Source: Sporocytophaga sp. (lineage in GTDB: Bacteria; Bacteroidota; Bacteroidia; Cytophagales; Cytophagaceae). Taken from it: a stretch of DNA of 64,000 bases. Location of the stretch: assembly GCF_017745095.1 (NCBI RefSeq), contig NZ_JAGHZZ010000021.1, positions 20,648-84,647 on the forward strand, in the 5' to 3' direction. Below the pieces are notes generated by a model. That model saw only the letters and a program-made list of their open reading frames with translations, made no database searches and had not been told where the DNA came from. This document shows, piece by piece, positions 26,181-35,479 of this stretch. The first letter of the stretch is position 1. Each line of letters opens with the position of its first letter. The translations under genes were made by a program, and so were the position numbers.

Positions 26181-26642
26181 TTATATCGGCAATTCTGTCG
26201 AATTCTTAATTTCTCCCATCACGAATACACTATGAGTACTTCCTATATTTTCTATGGAAGCCAATTTATTCATTATGAAATTTTGATATTCGGGCATATC
26301 CTTTACCATCACCTTCAACATAAAATCATATTGTCCCGAAACGTTATAGCACTCCGTCACTTCTTTTAGTGAGACTATATCATTTACAAACTTCTTCCCT
26401 ATACCTTTTTCATGCTGCTTTAAGGTCACATTACAAAAGACAACCAGTCCTTTGTTTAATTTATGGTTATCTAATAAAGCAACATATTTCTTAATATATC
26501 CATCACGTTCCAGCCGCTTGATGCGCTCATGAACAGGAGTTGGAGTGAGATTAAGCTTATTTGCCAATTCCTTTGTAGTAAGTGTTGAATCCTTCTGTAG
26601 CAATTTCAACAGTCTGATATCCAAATCATCAAGTTCGGTCAT
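26181..26642 (-). CDS. Lrp/AsnC-family transcriptional regulator
   Basis: Encodes 153 residues: N-terminal helix-turn-helix (DIRLLKLLQKDSTLTTKELA, NKLNLTPTPVHERIKRLERD) and a C-terminal RAM ligand domain (ECYNVSGQYDFMLKVMVKDM, and IGSTHSVFVMGEIKNSTELP). Such proteins bind amino acids and control transport and biosynthesis genes. It is divergent from metE with 157 bp between, so metE is the natural first candidate target. The shared region contains repeated TAGAT/ATCTA half-sites. Confidence 0.9.
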   Translation of the reverse strand: MTELDDLDIRLLKLLQKDSTLTTKELANKLNLTPTPVHERIKRLERDGYIKKYVALLDNHKLNKGLVVFCNVTLKQHEKGIGKKFVNDIVSLKEVTECYNVSGQYDFMLKVMVKDMPEYQNFIMNKLASIENIGSTHSVFVMGEIKNSTELPI

Positions 26643-26712
26643 AGATAAATTTTCTTTTTAAGATCATTTCGAATAAAAAAAACAGATTTTTATTCCACAA
26701 AAATAAACAAAA

Positions 26713-26795
26713 TAGATATTTATTTCAATTTTAAATCAAAATTATAGTATTAAGATCTACAAACATAGATTTGCAAAGAATTTATATCTACAAAC
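26713..26795. promoter_or_regulatory. Candidate operator between lrp-like gene and metE
   Basis: The motif ATCTA/TAGAT recurs: TAGAT at 26713-26717, inverted repeat ATCTA-6-TAGAT at 26755-26770, and ATCTA at 26786-26790. The 10-mer atctacaaac occurs at 26755-26764 and 26786-26795, 31 bp apart, about three helical turns. This phasing suits an Lrp-type octamer. Function is inference from position. Confidence 0.4.
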
Positions 26796-26799
26796 AACT

Positions 26800-29136
26800 A
26801 TGCTAACACAAAATTTAGGATACCCGAGAATTGGCGCTTTCAGAGAGCTCAAAAAAGCTTCTGAGCAATATTGGTCAGGCAAAGAGAGCCTTCTGAACCT
26901 TTTAACAACCGGAAAGAAAATCAGAGAAGCTAACTGGACCCTTCAAAAAGATGCACAGATTGATCTTATCCCTTCTAATGACTTTTCTTATTATGATCAG
27001 GTATTAGATATGTCTCTCACCGTAAATGCTATTCCTGAACGCTACCATGATATTGCTGAAGACAGAAATAACACCGAGACAGACTTGTATTTTGCAATGG
27101 CCAGAGGCTATCAGAAAGATGGGAAAGATATCATAGCAATGGAGATGACCAAATGGTTTGATACCAACTATCATTATATCGTTCCTGAGTTCCATAAAAA
27201 TCAAAAGTTCAGCCTGTTTTCAAATAAGATCACTAATGAATACCAAGAAGCTAAAGTATTGGGAATGGAAACCAAACCAGTGATTATCGGTCCTGTATCT
27301 TATCTGCTGCTTGGAAAAGAGAAAGAAGACGGATTTCATAGAATAGAACTCATTAAAAATCTTCTACCTGTTTACATAGAAGTCATTGAAAAGCTTGAAA
27401 AAATGGGCGCTCAGTGGATTCAGCTGGATGAGCCATTCCTGACAATGGATTTGAATGATGCAGAAAAAAAAGCTTACCATCTCGTTTACGATCAACTAAG
27501 AAAGAAATTCCCTTATCTGAAAATTATGGTTGCTACTTACTTTGACTGCACTGGAGACAACCTAGGGCTGGCAGTAGTACTTCCAATAGATGCTTTGCAT
27601 ATTGATCTTGTAAGGTGTCCTTCACAGCTTAATGACATACTCCAGACTTCATTTATACTTTCTAAAACCTGCCTTTCCCTGGGAGTTGTAGACGGTAGAA
27701 ATATTTGGGCCAATGATTTTGAAAAGTCTTTATCTTTTATTCATAAAGCTGTTGAAATATTAGGAGAAGACAGAGTGATGATTGCTCCATCATGCTCATT
27801 GCTGCATTCTCCTTGTGATTTAGAAAATGAAAAAGATGAAACGGTTCTAACCGCTGAAATCAAACAATGGATGGCTTTTGCAAAGCAAAAGATTCAAGAA
27901 GTTGCTAATTTGAAAAAGCTAGCATCAATTAAGGATCCTCAACAGCTTGCAATCATAATTAAACCAAACAAAGATATTATCGAAAGCAGAAAGAAATCAA
28001 CTCTGATTCACAAACCACATGTAAAAGAAAGAGTTAAGAACATTACGGATGCAGACAGCAGAAGGGCCAGCACATTTGATATAAGACAAAAGAAACAGGA
28101 AAAAGCATTAAATCTTCCCCTCTTTCCTACTACTACAATCGGTTCATTTCCGCAGACTGATGAGATAAGACAACTCAGAGCAAAGTTGAAGAATGGTACT
28201 TTGTCACAAGCAGATTATGAGCAAAAAGTAAAAGCAGAGATTGACCGCTCGATTGTATGGCAGGAAGAAATTGGTATAGATGTGTTGGTGCATGGAGAAT
28301 TTGAGCGCAATGATATGGTGGAATATTTCGGGGAACAATTAAACGGTTATGTATTCTCGCAGAATGGTTGGGTACAAAGCTATGGCTCAAGATGCGTAAA
28401 ACCTCCAATCATATATGGCGATATTGAAAGAAGCAAACCTATGACTGTAAAATGGTCTCAGTATGCTCAATCAAAAACCAATCACTATATGAAAGGCATG
28501 CTTACCGGTCCTGTTACTATTTCACAATGGTCATTCGTACGCGATGATCAGCCGAGATCCGAAACTACTATGCAGATAGCACTTGCTATAAGAGATGAAG
28601 TTACAGACCTTGAAAAAGCAGGCATAAAAATCATCCAGATAGATGAGCCGGCAATTAGAGAAGGGCTACCACTGCATAAAGCGGACTGGGATAGGTATTT
28701 GAACTGGGCTGTAACAGCATTTAGAATAAGTGCATCCGGAGTAAAAGATGAAACGCAAATTCATACTCATATGTGTTATTCTGAATTCAACGACATTATC
28801 TCACATATTGCTGATATGGATGCTGATGTGATTACGATAGAAACATCAAGATCTCAGATGGAGCTGCTTGATGCTTTTGCTGACTTCAACTATCCAAATG
28901 AAATAGGTCCCGGCGTATATGATATTCACTCACCAAGAGTACCAGGAGTTCAAGAGATAGAAGACTTACTAGAGAAGGCTCTTGCTGTAATTCCTGCAAG
29001 AAATCTATGGGTGAATCCTGATTGTGGGTTAAAGACAAGAAAATGGGCCGAAACAGAGCTTGCATTAAAGAACATGATGATTGCTACAAAGAAACTTAGG
29101 CAAAGAGTAAATGAGCCATCCAGGATTGAAGCTTAA
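26800..29136 (+). CDS. metE: Cobalamin-independent methionine synthase
   Basis: Encodes 778 residues, full length for the family. MetE transfers the methyl group of 5-methyltetrahydropteroyl-tri-L-glutamate to homocysteine. The N-terminal barrel begins NLGYPRIGAFRELKKASEQY. The catalytic barrel begins near LFPTTTIGSFPQTDEIRQLR and carries the Zn ligands His657 and Cys659 (HTHMCYSEF), Glu681 (DVITIETSRS) and Cys742 (NPDCGLKTR). It is probably regulated by the divergent Lrp-type gene. No S-adenosylmethionine or cobalamin riboswitch was recognised in the short leader. Confidence 0.96.
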   Translation: MLTQNLGYPRIGAFRELKKASEQYWSGKESLLNLLTTGKKIREANWTLQKDAQIDLIPSNDFSYYDQVLDMSLTVNAIPERYHDIAEDRNNTETDLYFAMARGYQKDGKDIIAMEMTKWFDTNYHYIVPEFHKNQKFSLFSNKITNEYQEAKVLGMETKPVIIGPVSYLLLGKEKEDGFHRIELIKNLLPVYIEVIEKLEKMGAQWIQLDEPFLTMDLNDAEKKAYHLVYDQLRKKFPYLKIMVATYFDCTGDNLGLAVVLPIDALHIDLVRCPSQLNDILQTSFILSKTCLSLGVVDGRNIWANDFEKSLSFIHKAVEILGEDRVMIAPSCSLLHSPCDLENEKDETVLTAEIKQWMAFAKQKIQEVANLKKLASIKDPQQLAIIIKPNKDIIESRKKSTLIHKPHVKERVKNITDADSRRASTFDIRQKKQEKALNLPLFPTTTIGSFPQTDEIRQLRAKLKNGTLSQADYEQKVKAEIDRSIVWQEEIGIDVLVHGEFERNDMVEYFGEQLNGYVFSQNGWVQSYGSRCVKPPIIYGDIERSKPMTVKWSQYAQSKTNHYMKGMLTGPVTISQWSFVRDDQPRSETTMQIALAIRDEVTDLEKAGIKIIQIDEPAIREGLPLHKADWDRYLNWAVTAFRISASGVKDETQIHTHMCYSEFNDIISHIADMDADVITIETSRSQMELLDAFADFNYPNEIGPGVYDIHSPRVPGVQEIEDLLEKALAVIPARNLWVNPDCGLKTRKWAETELALKNMMIATKKLRQRVNEPSRIEA

Positions 29137-29466
29137 GTTTTTTGGTAAAAAATTTAAAATAGGTCTCATTCATAATCTTTCTATAAAAGGGGAACAACTT
29201 TAATTCACAAGAGTTTTGGTGCTGCTCATATGTATGGTGAGTTGCTGTAAGGTCTTTATTGATTTTCAGCAACTCTCACACGTAAAAAGCAAATAGTATT
29301 TAGTAAGAAACGGATCCAAAAGTATCATATTTTCCATTGTACTTTTCTGTTTCATTTTATTCTTTCAGGAAAAGACTATCCATTATCTTGCATAAAGCTC
29401 AAATAATTTTCCACATACAACAACACTTTTTCTAAACAGTCGTATGTTTCGAAAAATTACAACAAT
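29137..29466. other. Intergenic region after metE
   Basis: 330 bp without a gene. It contains a hairpin with 8-bp stem agttgctg (29240-29247) and cagcaact (29267-29274), extended by gtg/cac with a bulge. It lacks a T-run, so a role in ending metE transcription is uncertain. Confidence 0.35.
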
Positions 29467-29721
29467 ATGAGAAATCGTTTTCTATTTACTTCAGCTTTTA
29501 TTATTCTGTTTGCAATACTAAGCCAGTTTGCTAACGCACAGACAGTATATGTTACAGAGAAAGGTAAAAAATATCACAAGAAGAACTGCTCCGTTGTAAG
29601 TGAAGGCAAAAAAGGCCAGGAACTTGCTGAGGCAAAAAAGAATGGCTACGAGCCTTGTTCCGTTTGCAAACCAGATGAGAAAAAGAAGCAAGAAGCTACA
29701 GATCCAAAGAAAAAAAAGTAA
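29467..29721 (+). CDS. Small secreted protein with YH-C-GY-PC-C motif
   Basis: Encodes 84 residues: signal peptide (FIILFAILSQFANAQ, cleavage near 25), then TVYVTEKGKKYHKKNCSVVS, AEAKKNGYEPCSVCKP and a Lys-rich tail. The pattern of His, Cys, then GYxPCxxC is the small Ada-metal-binding-like module that also occurs at the C-terminus of some secreted nucleases and ComEC-like proteins, where the three Cys and the His probably bind one metal ion. Here it stands alone. The metal and role are inferred. A strong terminator follows. Confidence 0.75.
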   Translation: MRNRFLFTSAFIILFAILSQFANAQTVYVTEKGKKYHKKNCSVVSEGKKGQELAEAKKNGYEPCSVCKPDEKKKQEATDPKKKK

Positions 29722-29734
29722 CCCTAAAATAACC

Positions 29735-29768
29735 AGAGGCCGGAGCTGCAAAGTTCCGGCCTCTTTTA
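29735..29768. terminator. Strong terminator between convergent genes
   Basis: Perfect 10-bp GC-rich stem agaggccgga (29735-29744) with tccggcctct (29755-29764) and T-run on the plus side. It ends the small secreted protein gene and may also block transcription from the converging T9SS gene. Confidence 0.85.
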
Positions 29769-29788
29769 GTTTTATACTTTCGATAAAT

Positions 29789-31234
29789 TTATTTCACTAT
29801 AATAGGCACTGACCTTCTCCCTGCCTGATTGTTTACTTCCAGAATATACATACCATCTTCTAATCCTGATAATGAAAGTGTATTCTGAGATCCGTCTAAC
29901 AACTTAACCACTCTTCCCGACAAATCCATTATACTTACTGCATCACCAGCTTGAAGGCCTTCCACAGATATATATTCCCTCGCAGGGTTAGGATAAACAT
30001 TAATTTTACCTGCAGCTAACTTTTGCAAAGACGTGATTACATTTTCTACCTCCAGCAAATTAGAACTTAGGTCTACATCTTCTGAAGTACGTGCAGAAGG
30101 GAAACAGCTTACCCAGTGCATTTCAATCTGGTAAAACAATTTTTCAGCAACAGGTGGATTTAAATCAGTAAATGAATAAATACCATCAGAAACTGTTGTA
30201 ACCAATTCCAGAGCATCTTTGGCTGTGCCTCTGTAAATTGCATATTCTGTAATACCAGCACCTTCATAGGCATTCCAGTTAATAGTGATTGCACTTTCTT
30301 GTTCATCTTGAGAAAGCAAGACCGTTTTGTGCGCTTGAGCTAATGGCGTCACATTACCATCAAAACCTCTTACTGCAATACTGTAAGAATAAGACTCCGA
30401 TTCTGGATGTGAACTGTTATCTATAAATACACTATAATCACTTCCTACCATACGCCCTATCTGAAGACCATCTCTGTATACTCTGAAGCTATCAATTACA
30501 GGATAATTTTCCGATTTATCCAATGCTATTACAATCACATTCTTTCCAGAACTCTTATCATAGCTTGCCATACATAGAGAAGCTTGATGTACACTAAGCT
30601 CTGCAGATGCAGAAGTAATTGTTCCGCAACTTGAGATTACGTCACACGTATAACTCTGCCCCCTTAGATCAGTTCCTACTTTGTTCAATGTTAGTTTTGA
30701 AGAATTAGCTCCTTCTATGTATTCAGGACCAGCACCCCTATCTGTAAACCAAGCATATGATAAGCCTCCGCCAGTTGCAGCAACCTCAAAAACTGCTGTT
30801 CCATTTTCCCATAGAGAAACAGACTCTGGATCAGAGATAATAGTCGGGTTCACACTTACTGTAAGCTTCCCTGATTCAGAATAAATTTTAGTTTCGCTCC
30901 CATCTGTAATGACACATCTGTAAAGGCTACCATTCATTTCAGTTTCTACCGGAGGGGAAAGATATGAATCCGATTCAGCTCCATTTATATCTACATAAGC
31001 AAAGCCTGTATAAACCTGCCATTGATAGGATAAATTTTCACCTTCCGCCTGAATATAAAATAATGCACCAGTACCAACACATACAGCAACATCCTCCGGC
31101 TGTTTCGTTATCAAGATTTCATTGGCTTTCAGATTATGCTTCGCCGAGGATTTGATTACTTCTGCTTTTACAAATGAGGATACAGAAGTTGATGAAGCTG
31201 AAATCAGCAAAGAGAGCAGTAGTTGTTTTTTCAT
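29789..31234 (-). CDS. T9SS-sorted Ig-like/fibronectin-like surface protein
   Basis: Encodes 481 residues. A signal peptide is followed by two Ig-like domains (about 40-125 and 130-215; YQWQVYTG and LSYAWFTDRG carry the core Trp, with Cys pairs such as CVGTG/YRC and YTCDV/SSC), then one or two fibronectin-III-like domains (ITINWNAYEGAGITEYAIYR). It ends in a type A T9SS sorting domain (INVYPNPAREYISVEGLQAG, then SIMDLSGRVVKL, and GMYILEV). It should be exported across the outer membrane by T9SS and attached to the surface or released. No catalytic domain is present, so an adhesin-like role is likely. Confidence 0.85.
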   Translation of the reverse strand: MKKQLLLSLLISASSTSVSSFVKAEVIKSSAKHNLKANEILITKQPEDVAVCVGTGALFYIQAEGENLSYQWQVYTGFAYVDINGAESDSYLSPPVETEMNGSLYRCVITDGSETKIYSESGKLTVSVNPTIISDPESVSLWENGTAVFEVAATGGGLSYAWFTDRGAGPEYIEGANSSKLTLNKVGTDLRGQSYTCDVISSCGTITSASAELSVHQASLCMASYDKSSGKNVIVIALDKSENYPVIDSFRVYRDGLQIGRMVGSDYSVFIDNSSHPESESYSYSIAVRGFDGNVTPLAQAHKTVLLSQDEQESAITINWNAYEGAGITEYAIYRGTAKDALELVTTVSDGIYSFTDLNPPVAEKLFYQIEMHWVSCFPSARTSEDVDLSSNLLEVENVITSLQKLAAGKINVYPNPAREYISVEGLQAGDAVSIMDLSGRVVKLLDGSQNTLSLSGLEDGMYILEVNNQAGRRSVPIIVK

Positions 31235-31269
31235 TTAAGAATTCAATAAATAAAAGTGTTTATCATTCA

Positions 31270-31300
31270 CAAAAGTAACCTTAACTTTCTAATTGTCAAA
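31270..31300 (-). promoter_or_regulatory. Bacteroidota-type promoter of the T9SS gene
   Basis: Minus-strand TTTG at 31297-31300, a 19-nt spacer and TACTTTTG at 31270-31277, matching the TTTG/TAnnTTTG consensus. The start codon is 36 nt downstream. Confidence 0.7.
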
Positions 31301-31454
31301 GTGCTTTACTTAAAGCAAGCACCCATATAGCAGAGTATTTTTTATTCTAATGCAGAATTTGTTAAATATTCCCATCAACATATAAACCTGTCGGATTAAC
31401 ATTGAGAAATAAATCATGAGATTTTTTTTCCACTTATCAGACTTTCTCTAATCC

Positions 31455-33647
31455 TTGATTAACTTTGCTTTTTCAAAAAAACATAATCACTTGTCATTTA
31501 ATCCATTATCAATAGACCTTCCTGTAAGGGAAATTATTCCTGCTGTACAGGAGCACCTTAGCAAATCAAATACACTTATTGTAAATGCACCTCCTGGAGC
31601 GGGAAAAAGTACCTTATTACCATTGGCAATTTTTAATGAGCCATGGCTTGAAGGTAAAAAGGTGCTGATGCTTGAACCGAGAAGACTGGCTGCCAAAACG
31701 ATAGCAGAACGAATGTCTTCACTGCTTGGAGAAGACATTGGACAAAGCATAGGTTATAGGATAAGGTTTGAAAATAAAGTCAGCAATAAAACAAGAATAG
31801 AAGTTCTGACCGAAGGAATTTTAACCCGCTTCATACACAGTGATAACAGTCTTGAAGGCGTAGGTCTTGTAATCTTTGACGAGTTCCACGAGCGCAGCAT
31901 TCATGCTGATGTTGCAATGGCTCTTTGTAGAGAAGCTCAACAAAGGTTACGTCCTGATCTCCGCATTATGGTAATGTCGGCAACCCTTGATATGCCTCAA
32001 CTGACTCAGGTCCTTAAAGCTCCTGTTGCACAGAGTCAGGGCAAACAATATCCAGTAGAAATCAAATATACTGGAGAAGCTGATCAGTTTCTGCTTCCGG
32101 AAATGACAGCGAAAGTCGTCACCAAAGCTGTGAAAGAAAAAGATGGAGATACACTTGTATTTCTTCCCGGAGAAGCTGATATCAAGCAATGCGAAGGCAT
32201 TCTAAGAAAAGAACTCAAGGGTTTTGTTATTCATCCTTTGTATGGCATGTTGCCCCCAGGAAAACAATATAGCGCTATTATGCCTGACAAGACCGGAAAG
32301 CGTAAGATTGTGCTCGCCACTTCTATTGCAGAAACAAGTTTAACAATCGAAGGCATTAAAATAGTTGTTGACTCTGGTTTTGGAAAGACCTCTAAGTTCG
32401 ATCCTCAATCAGGACTATCAAGGCTTGTGACTCAAAGAATTTCGAAAGATTCTGCAGCTCAACGTGCAGGCCGAGCAGGAAGACTTAGTCCTGGAACCTG
32501 CTACAGAATGTGGTCAGAAAGCATTCAGGAAAATATGACCGAGCACAGGATTCCTGAAATTATGGAGGCTGACTTATCTTCATTGGTGCTGGATATGGCT
32601 CAATGGGGAATAGTTGATCCGCATCAGCTCACCTGGCTAACTCCTCCACCTAAAGCAACTGTCGCTCAGGCTGTAGAAACTTTACATCAGCTGAATGCTT
32701 TGGAAAATGGCCGTATTACAGAACATGGAAAGAAAATTCACTCACTTCCATGTCACCCGAGAATTGCGCATATGCTTCTGATGGCTGAAGAAGAAAACAG
32801 ACTTCCGCTTGCTACTGACCTTGCTGCTCTTCTGGAAGAGCGAGATCCATTAAAAAGAGAAGCTGGGATTGACATTAACGTCAGAATTGAAGCACTAAGA
32901 AGGTACCGTAAAGAAAAGGGTCAGGGTAAGCAATTGGGAAGGATTGAAAAGGTAGCGGCGTCTTACAGAAAGCTTTTTGATATAAAAGAAGACAATGGCC
33001 AGCAAGATCCTTATGAGACAGGTGTCTTATTAGCGCATTGCCATCCGGAACGCATAGCCTTTGCCAGACCTGGTAATAATGCCCAGTTTCAGCTTGCCAA
33101 TGGTAAATATGCTTCCGCAAGTCATAAAGATGAATTGGCTCATGAATCCTGGCTTGCCATTGCCAACCTTGATGCCAGGGAAGGTATGGGCAAAATATTT
33201 TTAGCCTCTCCTTTAAATCCAAAAGATCTGGCACCATTGGTAAAAGAACAGGAAGTCATTTCATGGGATACTGAAGATGGCACCTTAAAAGCTTCTAAAG
33301 ATTTAAGAATCGGAAGCATCATACTTAAATCAAAGCCTTTGCCTTCGCCTAGTGATAAATTCAGAATTAAAGCTATTTCAGATGCGATCAAAAAAGAAGG
33401 AGACTTTTTACTTCCGTTTACAGAAGACGTAAAGGAATGGCAGGAAAGGATATTACATTTAAAAAAATCTGAGCCTCAGGCAGGATGGCCGGATGTAAGT
33501 ACCTCTACGCTATTACTTACAAACTATGAATGGCTGACACCATATCTTACAGACATTGAACACCCTGATGATCTATATGAACTGGACCTGCTGGAGATCC
33601 TTCAAAAGTTCCTGACCAAGGAACAGAAAGAACGGTTACTGAAATGA
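31455..33647 (+). CDS. hrpB: ATP-dependent helicase HrpB, C-terminally short
   Basis: Encodes 730 residues of a DEAH-box helicase: P-loop NAPPGAGKST (44-53), motif II DEFH (142-145), motif III SATLD (175-179), motif VI QRAGRAGRLSPGTCYRMW. The HrpB-specific C-terminal region is partly present. The start must be TTG at 31455 or 31491: an in-frame stop is just upstream and the first in-frame ATG is inside the helicase core. The protein stops after FLTKEQKERLLK, about where other HrpB proteins continue for roughly 90-100 residues, and no continuation was found in other frames. Such helicases have no firmly established role. Confidence 0.9.
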   Translation: MINFAFSKKHNHLSFNPLSIDLPVREIIPAVQEHLSKSNTLIVNAPPGAGKSTLLPLAIFNEPWLEGKKVLMLEPRRLAAKTIAERMSSLLGEDIGQSIGYRIRFENKVSNKTRIEVLTEGILTRFIHSDNSLEGVGLVIFDEFHERSIHADVAMALCREAQQRLRPDLRIMVMSATLDMPQLTQVLKAPVAQSQGKQYPVEIKYTGEADQFLLPEMTAKVVTKAVKEKDGDTLVFLPGEADIKQCEGILRKELKGFVIHPLYGMLPPGKQYSAIMPDKTGKRKIVLATSIAETSLTIEGIKIVVDSGFGKTSKFDPQSGLSRLVTQRISKDSAAQRAGRAGRLSPGTCYRMWSESIQENMTEHRIPEIMEADLSSLVLDMAQWGIVDPHQLTWLTPPPKATVAQAVETLHQLNALENGRITEHGKKIHSLPCHPRIAHMLLMAEEENRLPLATDLAALLEERDPLKREAGIDINVRIEALRRYRKEKGQGKQLGRIEKVAASYRKLFDIKEDNGQQDPYETGVLLAHCHPERIAFARPGNNAQFQLANGKYASASHKDELAHESWLAIANLDAREGMGKIFLASPLNPKDLAPLVKEQEVISWDTEDGTLKASKDLRIGSIILKSKPLPSPSDKFRIKAISDAIKKEGDFLLPFTEDVKEWQERILHLKKSEPQAGWPDVSTSTLLLTNYEWLTPYLTDIEHPDDLYELDLLEILQKFLTKEQKERLLK

Positions 33648-33934
33648 AAGTGTGTTTTAATTGCGCGAATCTTAAGACCTATAAGGCATTTAAGAAAATT
33701 ACCGATAGTATCATATTGACTGAAACATAAGCAACAAGGGCTTAACTACTAAATATAAAAGAACTAAAAGTAATGAAAAAGCGAAAAATTGCAAGGGATG
33801 CAAACATATTTATAATTTAATTTTATAAAGCTATAAACAGCTTGAACTTCCAATAAATGGATTTGAAGAATAAAAAATTTACTGTTCAGTAAAGAATAGA
33901 TAATCTTTTAGTTCAGGTAACAAATTACTTTACT

Positions 33935-35479
33935 TTATTGCTTCTCCATCATTCCCCTGAAGTAATGAATCATCTTTCTATAATTATCAATGCTGATATA
34001 TTCGTTATAGCCATGAATAATTTTTTGTTCGTTTTCATTAATTTCAAGAGGCAGAAAACGGTAAATATTTTTACTTACTATTTGATACCTGTAAGCATCT
34101 GTACCTCCAACAGTCAGATAAGATGTAGTAATAGCAGACGGATAAAGTCTTGATATCTGCTTCTTCATATTATTAAATCCATCCGTATTCTCAGGAGAAA
34201 TATCTGAAGCTTCCCGTTCGGAAAGGATCTCTATATCTGTATCATACCCCTGGCATATATCTTCTACATGATTTACAACTTGCACCACTTTTGTACCTGG
34301 AAGCAAACGGAAATTAACTACCACTTCTGAAACAGTTGGTAAAACATTTGCAGCATCGCTTCCTTTAGCCATAGTAACTGCAGTCGTAGTACGTACCAGT
34401 GCATTAGTATTAGCTGATTTTGTTAAAGTACTTGTCAGCAGTGGTTTTAACAGCCATTGATTTGCAATTGCCACTCGGGAAATAAAACTCATTTCACCTC
34501 CTACATTCCGTAAAAAATTTTCCATAGGAGGAATAATTTCTGACTTCATTTGATCCTTCTCTAATTGTTGAATAATATTAGCAGCTTGCACGAGTGAAGT
34601 ATTTTGTGGAGGCATAGATGAATGTCCTCCTGTTCCCTTCACTTTAATTTTTAAAGTAAGAAAACCTTTTTCTGCTGTACCTATCAATGCAATGGATTTT
34701 CCTATACCTGCAAGTCCTGGTGCAGCGATAATACCACCTTCATCATATACAGCATCAAACTCAATATTTTTCGATTTAAAATATTCAGCAATTTTGGCAG
34801 CTCCATTTAAACCACCTACCTCTTCATCCTGTCCAAAAGCAAAAAAAACATCTCTATCAGGCTGAAATCCTTTGTTTATGAGCTGAGATGAAGCTTCCAT
34901 CAGTCCAAACAACATACACTTCATATCAAGTGTCCCTCTGCCATATACTCGGCCATTGGTAATAGCACCGGAAAATGGAGGGAAATCCCATTTGGTTTGA
35001 ATATCTGTAATTGGAGGAGATGGTTTGTCATCAACATTAAATATAACAGGTGCTTTTATTTCTGAAGAAGGATTATAGTTATTTACAGGAACTACATCAT
35101 AATGCGCTAAATATAAAACTGGTTTTAAGGAGGCGTTTTTTCCTTTCCAATGATAAACAAGGCCATAACCATTGATGATTGCTGTATCCATTGATTTGTA
35201 GACTTCAGGATAACTTTGGCGCAGATAGACCTTGAACTCATCAAATGGTTTGAAATTTGTTTGACTGTAATCCGGATTACTAATGGTGGGTATTCTAATG
35301 CCACCTGAAAATCTTTTCAGTTCTGCAGAAGAAGTGTCTGTATCTCTATAATCGCTTTGCGTAGCTACGTTTTTTGCAAAAGGATATAGTATTGTTTTTA
35401 TGAGAATAATTATTGTCAGTATAACTAACAACAATAACATACCAATGAAAATATTCTTAAGCAAACTTAATACACTCAT
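33935..35479 (-). CDS. M20-family peptidase (PM20D1-like)
   Basis: Encodes 514 residues: an N-terminal membrane anchor (MLLLLVILTIIILIKTILYP, 14-33), then a di-zinc M20 amidohydrolase. Metal and catalytic residues: His126 in YLAHYDVVP, Asp185 in GRGTLDMK, Glu219-Glu220 in GQDEEVGG, and His near the end in KIIHGYNEY. The dimerisation domain starts at VKGTGGHSSMPP. The layout, with anchor and WDFPPFSGAI segment, follows the carboxypeptidase S / PM20D1 branch, which cleaves or forms N-acyl amino acids and small peptides. It is probably anchored facing the periplasm. Single-gene unit. Confidence 0.88.
   Translation of the reverse strand: MSVLSLLKNIFIGMLLLLVILTIIILIKTILYPFAKNVATQSDYRDTDTSSAELKRFSGGIRIPTISNPDYSQTNFKPFDEFKVYLRQSYPEVYKSMDTAIINGYGLVYHWKGKNASLKPVLYLAHYDVVPVNNYNPSSEIKAPVIFNVDDKPSPPITDIQTKWDFPPFSGAITNGRVYGRGTLDMKCMLFGLMEASSQLINKGFQPDRDVFFAFGQDEEVGGLNGAAKIAEYFKSKNIEFDAVYDEGGIIAAPGLAGIGKSIALIGTAEKGFLTLKIKVKGTGGHSSMPPQNTSLVQAANIIQQLEKDQMKSEIIPPMENFLRNVGGEMSFISRVAIANQWLLKPLLTSTLTKSANTNALVRTTTAVTMAKGSDAANVLPTVSEVVVNFRLLPGTKVVQVVNHVEDICQGYDTDIEILSEREASDISPENTDGFNNMKKQISRLYPSAITTSYLTVGGTDAYRYQIVSKNIYRFLPLEINENEQKIIHGYNEYISIDNYRKMIHYFRGMMEKQ

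Noticed and set aside
26643..26799. SAM or cobalamin riboswitch before metE
   Set aside because: The leader is too short and too AT-rich, and has none of the conserved cores that I can recognise.
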